Positions 28,301 through 29,954 of a stretch of 29,954 nucleotides of DNA are shown in pieces (position 1 is the first letter of the stretch; each line of letters begins with the position of its first letter). Source of the stretch: Baffinella frigidus (lineage: Eukaryota; Cryptophyceae; Cryptomonadales; Baffinellaceae); the NCBI GenBank assembly GCA_026770585.1, contig MU646736.1, forward strand, positions 78,972 through 108,925, written 5' to 3'. The notes beneath the pieces are model-generated. The model was not told the DNA's origin, did no database searches, and was given only the letters and a program-made list of their open reading frames with translations. The translations under genes and the position numbers were made by a program.

Positions 28301-29892
28301 CGCGGGGTGTGATCGGCAGGGGATGGCCTCGAAGCTTCTCTCTCTCGGCGCGGACTTGGAGGCGCGCGACCACTCTGGCAACTCCGTGCTTCACCACGCT
28401 GTGCAATACAGCATTGAGGTGACGCCCTGACGCCCGCTTCACCTCGCCATCAAGCCCTCAAGCCCGCTTCACCTCAGGGCTTCACCTGTGCCCCCCGCCC
28501 CCCACCCTGCTTCCGAACCCCGGATCCCGGATTCCGAGTCCCGAATCGTGGTGTCCATCACGGCTTGGAGGTGAGGAACCCCTCGGCTTGACCTCGCCTT
28601 GAGGTCCTGAACCTCGCTTCACCTGCGAGGCATCCCGCTTGGGATTCAGGGCTTCACCTGCACCATGCGCCCCCCCTCGCCCCCCGCCCTGCTCCCGAAC
28701 CCCGGATCCCAGATCCCGAGTCCTCCACCACGCTGTGCACTACGGCCTCGAGGTGACCCTATACCGATAGTAGCAACGGGAACAGGTTTGCTTCCGCCAC
28801 CCGCCCGGCGCCTGAACCCTGGATCCCGGATCCCGAGTCCCGAATCATGCTGTCCCTTACTGTCTCGAGGTGAAGAACCCCTCGGCTTTGACCACTACGG
28901 CTTTGACCAGTGCAGTGCGGCTTTGACCAGTAAGGCAGCCCCAATCGAGAACCCCGCGAGGTTGCCAAGACCCCCGCGGGCCTCGCTTCCGAATCCTGGA
29001 TCTCGAGCCCCGAATCTCGAATCCCGGACCCCGAACCGTGAAGACAGTGAGAACTCGGTCCTCCACCATGATGTACACTGCGGTCTCGAGGTTGCCACCA
29101 CCCCCCCCCCCGCTCCCGAGCCCCGAGTCCCTGGTCCTGAATCCTGGATCCCGGATCCTGGATCCCGGATCCCGGATCCCGAATCCCGAATCCCGAATCC
29201 CGAAAGGCCAAACACGCACCGGTGCACAGGGTATGGTGTGGTTGCTGCCCTATGAACTGGCCTACCGGCCTCTGGGGGGGAGGGGGGTTATCAGCGAGGT
29301 ACCCTAGACTAAGTCTTACGTCATTACCTCCAATTGAAATGCAGAACACACACCGCCGCACGTGACTCGAACCGCTACACGGAGATGGTGTCGCGCTTGT
29401 TTCGGCACACGTAACTCAAAGCGACCTTGGTGTCCTGCGTTCCCAAGCTTGCACTCACTCTCTGCCGCACCACCACTTTACCGCACCACCACGATTTGGA
29501 ATCCCGAATCCCGGATTGCCAAACGCGCACCGGTGCCCTGGGGGTGGTGCGACTGCTGATGCGGCACGGCTGCTGATGCGGAACCGCTGCTGGTGCGGCA
29601 CGTAACTCCAACAGTTTTGTAACGCGAAGTTTGCACCAGGGGATGGTGTTGCTCCTGCCCTAGCAGGGGATGGTGTTGCTCCTGCCCTAGCAACAGGCCT
29701 ACCGATCTCTGCAGGGTTTCTTTTATCAGCGAGGTACCCTAGACACAGGCCTACATCAACACCTCGACTTGAAATGAAGACCACGTTCCTCCGCACGTAA
29801 CTCGAAGTGCTACTCAGGGGATGGTGTTGCTGCTGCTTCGGCATGGCGCTGACGTCTACGCGAGCAACCGCGCTGGCGAGAAAGTCTACGAG
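19484..29892 (+). CDS. Secreted thioredoxin-like / ankyrin-repeat fusion protein (3' end beyond window)
   Basis: Exons: 19484-19615, 19948-20045, 20664-20756, 21550-21607, 22179-22267, 22630-22694, 23457-23568, 24801-24895, 25953-26078, 26143-26246, 26672-26750, 27078-27213, 27298-27395, 27700-27789, 27941-27991, 28320-28418 and 29818-29892. Joins keep the reading phase through 0, 1 and 2 from exon 3 onward, strong evidence for one gene of at least about 530 residues. The ATG at 19511 may be the true start. A signal peptide (LGVGLAFLLLMSG, cleavage near GCAA) is followed by a thioredoxin-like fold: WIVMFYS, YDCQRMSFLFGDLAERL, IHVAKFDTSSETE, SLPAIVIFEG (cis-Pro loop) and PGERLVQQIVQNF. A linker of unknown type (HYDAREKNEANLYTLIHWL; PPDDPGVDWEWNAYDPTD) leads to six ankyrin repeats and the start of a seventh (for example DGETPLHKAA, DGATPLHMAG, HGADVYASN). 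Exons 2 and 3 join one base out of phase, so an exon is missing or there is an error. Confidence 0.85.
20555..20645. repeat. Telomere-like array with CCATAAA variants
   Basis: CCCTAAA, CCATCAA and CCATAAA units end shortly before the acceptor GATCGGCAG of the 20664 exon. Confidence 0.8.
20880..21180 (+). repeat. Two copies of the donor edge of the 20664-20756 exon
   Basis: The exon ends GGCACCCCCAAGTCTGGTAC plus GCATCCAAC. Copies are CACGTCTGGTGCGCACC (20891-20907, followed by CAACTATCC as in the original) and GGTGCCCCCAAGTCTGGTAC (21146-21165). An AATCTGCTGATAAACGGGTT pair (about 20971 and 21002) lies between them. Confidence 0.8.
21315..21540. repeat. Long interstitial CCCTAAA array
   Basis: About 30 heptamers (CCCTAAA, CCCTACA, CCCTGCA) run up to CCCCCCTGCAG, the acceptor of the 21550 exon, so the C-rich array supplies its pyrimidine-rich approach. 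Confidence 0.9.
21625..22178 (+). repeat. Intron with two tandem duplications
   Basis: A CCACCCT(T/G)TCAGAACCC unit occurs at about 21627 and 21670. A 90-bp unit (GTCTC(G/A)CTCAGCGACTGGGA ... TATTTACTT(C/G)TGGATA) occurs at about 21901 and 22088. Both copies of the second unit run into GCAGGTT(C/T)GC, which in the second copy is the acceptor and first bases of the 22179 exon. Confidence 0.75.
22697..22820. repeat. Poly-C run followed by CT-rich microsatellite
   Basis: Over 30 Cs and then TCTCTCGCTC and TCCC repeats start directly after the donor of the 22630-22694 exon. Confidence 0.9.
22896..22916 (+). pseudogene. Copy of the 22630-22694 exon tail
   Basis: The codons RLEGYSQ are repeated with silent changes (CGTCTCGAAGGCTACTCCCA against CGCCTCGAGGGTTATTCCCA), but the donor GGT has become GGC. 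Confidence 0.75.
23118..23253. mobile_element. MITE-like foldback with AACGTCCTG termini
   Basis: The left terminus AACGTCCTGCAAATCGGGTA is inverted, with one gap, at the right end (GGATTTCAGGACGTT). Arms extend about 40 bp and include TATTGCCTAC / GTAGGCAATA. The centre has CCTAGGACC and GTAGGACCC motifs like the other foldbacks. It is about 136 bp, non-coding, in the intron before the 23457 exon. Confidence 0.85.
23311..23460 (+). repeat. Three copies of the acceptor edge of the 23457 exon
   Basis: GGCAGGACATG occurs at 23311, 23370 and 23452. The second continues ACATGCC and the third ACGTGCGACC into the open exon. Confidence 0.75.
23651..23714 (+). pseudogene. Second copy of the distal half of the 23457-23568 exon
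   Basis: Encodes NAANLYTLVHWRNDHLLTTG against NEANLYTLIHWLNDHLLTTG and ends in the same CGGCCGCG|GTACC donor. It is preceded by CAGCAAG. It stays open, so it could be an alternative exon, but it lacks the first half (DMTCDPPSDHYDAREK). Confidence 0.75.
23965..24800 (+). repeat. Ladder of about ten acceptor-edge copies of the 24801 exon
   Basis: Variants of GCAGGGATGGTGGAGG occur at about 23965, 24041, 24143, 24181, 24283, 24435, 24554, 24681, 24756 and finally 24797, where the acceptor leads into the open exon. Intervals are 40-150 bp and include GGTCACTGAGT and TGTGTGTGGGG motifs. Confidence 0.85.
24439..24524 (+). pseudogene. Near-complete copy of the 24801-24895 exon
   Basis: Reads MVEVPDLTEKMGPADDPGDW against MVEIPDWTENMGPPDDPGVD of the main exon and stays in the same phase. 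It loses one codon before DW and ends without the DPTDQ|GTGCG donor. It may be an inactive or alternative exon. Confidence 0.7.
24898..25038. repeat. (GA)n and GACATAGA repeats starting at a donor
   Basis: The GA run starts within the donor GTGCGAGAGAG of the 24801-24895 exon. It is followed by GAGACATAGAC repeats. The same donor-GA arrangement recurs at 25345-25408. Confidence 0.9.
25039..25113. repeat. 35-bp hairpin with one mismatch
   Basis: The left arm 25039-25073 begins ATAGCGATGATGG. The right arm 25079-25113 is its reverse complement except one C-T opposition, across a 5-nt loop. The left arm's GCTTCTGATGCCCC also occurs singly near 24961 and, in part, near 25427. Confidence 0.9.
25116..25175. 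repeat. Perfect 25-bp hairpin adjacent to the previous one
   Basis: CGCGCAGCTTTCGAGATGGG continuing to 25140 is perfectly inverted at 25151-25175 across a 10-nt centre (TGCTAGCGCG). The right arm abuts a copy of the VDW exon at 25176. Confidence 0.95.
25176..25540 (+). pseudogene. Three further partial copies of the 24801-24895 exon
   Basis: 25176-25213 encodes VDWQWKAYGPTNE|GTGCG. 25263-25344 encodes LGPADDPGVDWHWVAYDPTD and Q|GTGCG. About 25488-25535 encodes VDWH followed by an in-frame TGA, and its donor has become GCGATC. The second copy could be functional; the third is clearly broken. GATGCCCCTCTCGAAA repeats at about 25432, 25469 and 25589. Confidence 0.75.
25688..25740. repeat. Array of hexamer type CCCTAA
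   Basis: Units are mainly CCCTAA (TTAGGG type), with CCCCAA and CCCGAA variants, unlike the CCCTAAA heptamers elsewhere. A shorter set is at 25916-25940, directly before the acceptor of the 25953 exon. Confidence 0.85.
25757..25862 (+). pseudogene. Decayed copy of the 25953-26078 exon
   Basis: VLERSREVVEGGG followed by an in-frame TGA matches VLDLAQEAVEDGGW of the intact exon. DNA similarity continues to CTCACGC(C/A)T..TCGGTGG. The 26143 exon (VLELAREAVRSGD) is a third, coding, member, so this exon has been duplicated at least twice. Confidence 0.75.
26255..26425. repeat. (ACTC)n / (CTCG)n tetranucleotide repeats
   Basis: Tetranucleotide tracts start about nine bases after the donor of the 26143-26246 exon and run with short interruptions to 26425. 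Confidence 0.9.
26853..26985 (+). repeat. Two copies of the acceptor edge of the 27078 ankyrin exon
   Basis: CAGGTCGGTGCGGACCTGGA (26852) and GGTCAGTGCGGGTCTCGAGG (26945) match CAGGTTGGTGCCGACCTGGA at 27075. The first keeps the acceptor AG; the second has lost the AG|G context. Confidence 0.8.
27240..27292. repeat. Short telomere-like tract before an acceptor
   Basis: ACCCTATACCCGAAACCCGT-type units lead into AAAACAG, the acceptor of the 27298 exon. Confidence 0.7.
27560..27625 (+). pseudogene. Copy of the acceptor edge of the 27700 ankyrin exon
   Basis: GGTTGCGCGCCACAAAAGCA and GTCAAGTCAGCACACACTTGG parallel GGTTGCACGTGACAGGGGCA and GTCAGCACTCCACTTCG at 27684-27718. The AG acceptor is lost. 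Confidence 0.65.
27790..28142. repeat. Degenerate telomere-like arrays CCCGAAA / CCCCAAA / CACCAAA
   Basis: Two arrays flank the 51-nt ankyrin exon at 27941-27991: 27790-27935 (CCCGAAA, CCCAAAC) and 27995-28142 (CCAAACA, CCCCAAA). Each starts within a few bases of a donor and ends near an acceptor, so these introns are almost wholly repeat. Confidence 0.9.
28145..28191 (+). pseudogene. Copy of the acceptor edge of the 28320 ankyrin exon
   Basis: CAG then GGGATGGCATCGAAGCTGCT encodes GMASKLLLSLGPDLE, against GMASKLLSLGADLE in the exon at 28320. It then diverges at the ARDHSGNS part. One Leu codon is inserted. Confidence 0.75.
28419..29100 (+). repeat. Ladder of donor-edge copies of the 28320-28418 ankyrin exon plus minisatellite
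   Basis: The exon ends CTTCACCACGCTGTGCAATA, then CAGCATTGAGGTGA. Copies end at about 28570 (GGTGTCCATCACGGCTTGGA|GGTGA), 28752 (CACGCTGTGCACTACGGCCT), 28870 (CATGCTGTCCCTTACTGTCT) and 29090 (CATGATGTACACTGCGGTCT), each followed by (C/G)GAGGTG or CGAGGTT. Between them lie GGATCCCGGATTCCGAGTCC minisatellite tracts that expand again at 29130-29205. Confidence 0.85.
29222..29817 (+). repeat. Copies of the acceptor edge of the 29818 exon and a 150-bp direct repeat
   Basis: CAGGG(G)(T/A)TGGTGT-type exon heads lie at about 29227, 29386, 29537 (GGGGGTGGTGCGACTGCTGA), 29637 and 29666. A longer unit with TTATCAGCGAGGTACCCTAG and a CCGCACGT(G/A)ACTCGAA tail occurs at 29288-29372 and 29733-29806. The second unit leads into the intact exon GMVLLLLRHGADVYASN. 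Confidence 0.75.
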
Positions 29893-29894
29893 GT

Positions 29895-29897
<3 letters not shown>

Positions 29898-29954
<57 letters not shown>
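29898..29954. repeat. Terminal poly-C run
   Basis: 57 Cs run to the window edge, starting a few bases after the last donor (GAG|GTCTG). It may be a genuine C tract like that at 22697, inflated or truncated by assembly. Confidence 0.85.

Overview
This is intron-dense nuclear DNA from a microbial eukaryote, probably an alga. There are no bacterial-type operons. Coding sequence sits in short exons (45-216 nt) joined by GT-AG introns of about 100 to 1700 nt. The introns are filled with microsatellites, minisatellites and degenerate telomere-type heptamers (CCCTAAA / TTTAGGG). That telomere type, the intron density and the signal-peptide, thioredoxin and ankyrin architecture would fit a chromerid, dinoflagellate-like alveolate or stramenopile alga. 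I cannot name the species. There is a 40-base gap of Ns (15489-15528), a G run directly after it, and a C run at the right edge, so the assembly is imperfect at those points.

Layout. (1) 1-5500: mostly repeats and foldbacks with no gene I can support; a possible first exon lies at 5574-5648. (2) About 7688-12320, plus strand: a spliced gene of unknown function (at least nine exons, partly coiled-coil), followed by a possible PAN/apple-type exon at 13311-13450. (3) 15576-18983, minus strand: a clear prefoldin subunit 3 gene in seven phase-0 exons; the last C-terminal residues are not found, next to the gap. (4) 18984-19483: a short divergent intergenic region. (5) 19484-29892, plus strand: a gene whose exons join in phase with one exception. 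It encodes a signal peptide, a thioredoxin-like domain with a degenerate active site, an unfamiliar linker and at least six ankyrin repeats, and it runs off the window.

The most striking feature is shared by all three spliced genes. Almost every well-supported exon is accompanied by local, partly decayed copies of one of its edges. These are either the 3' splice acceptor plus the first codons, or the last codons plus the 5' splice donor. They lie as ladders in the adjoining intron. Whole-exon copies also occur, some with in-frame stops or frameshifts. CT microsatellites sit where polypyrimidine tracts are expected, and GA microsatellites start right after donors. A dispersed foldback family with GTAGG/CCTAC cores abuts the donors of two prefoldin introns. 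Together these suggest a genome in which splice-site-bearing exon edges are repeatedly amplified and new introns may arise from small foldback elements.
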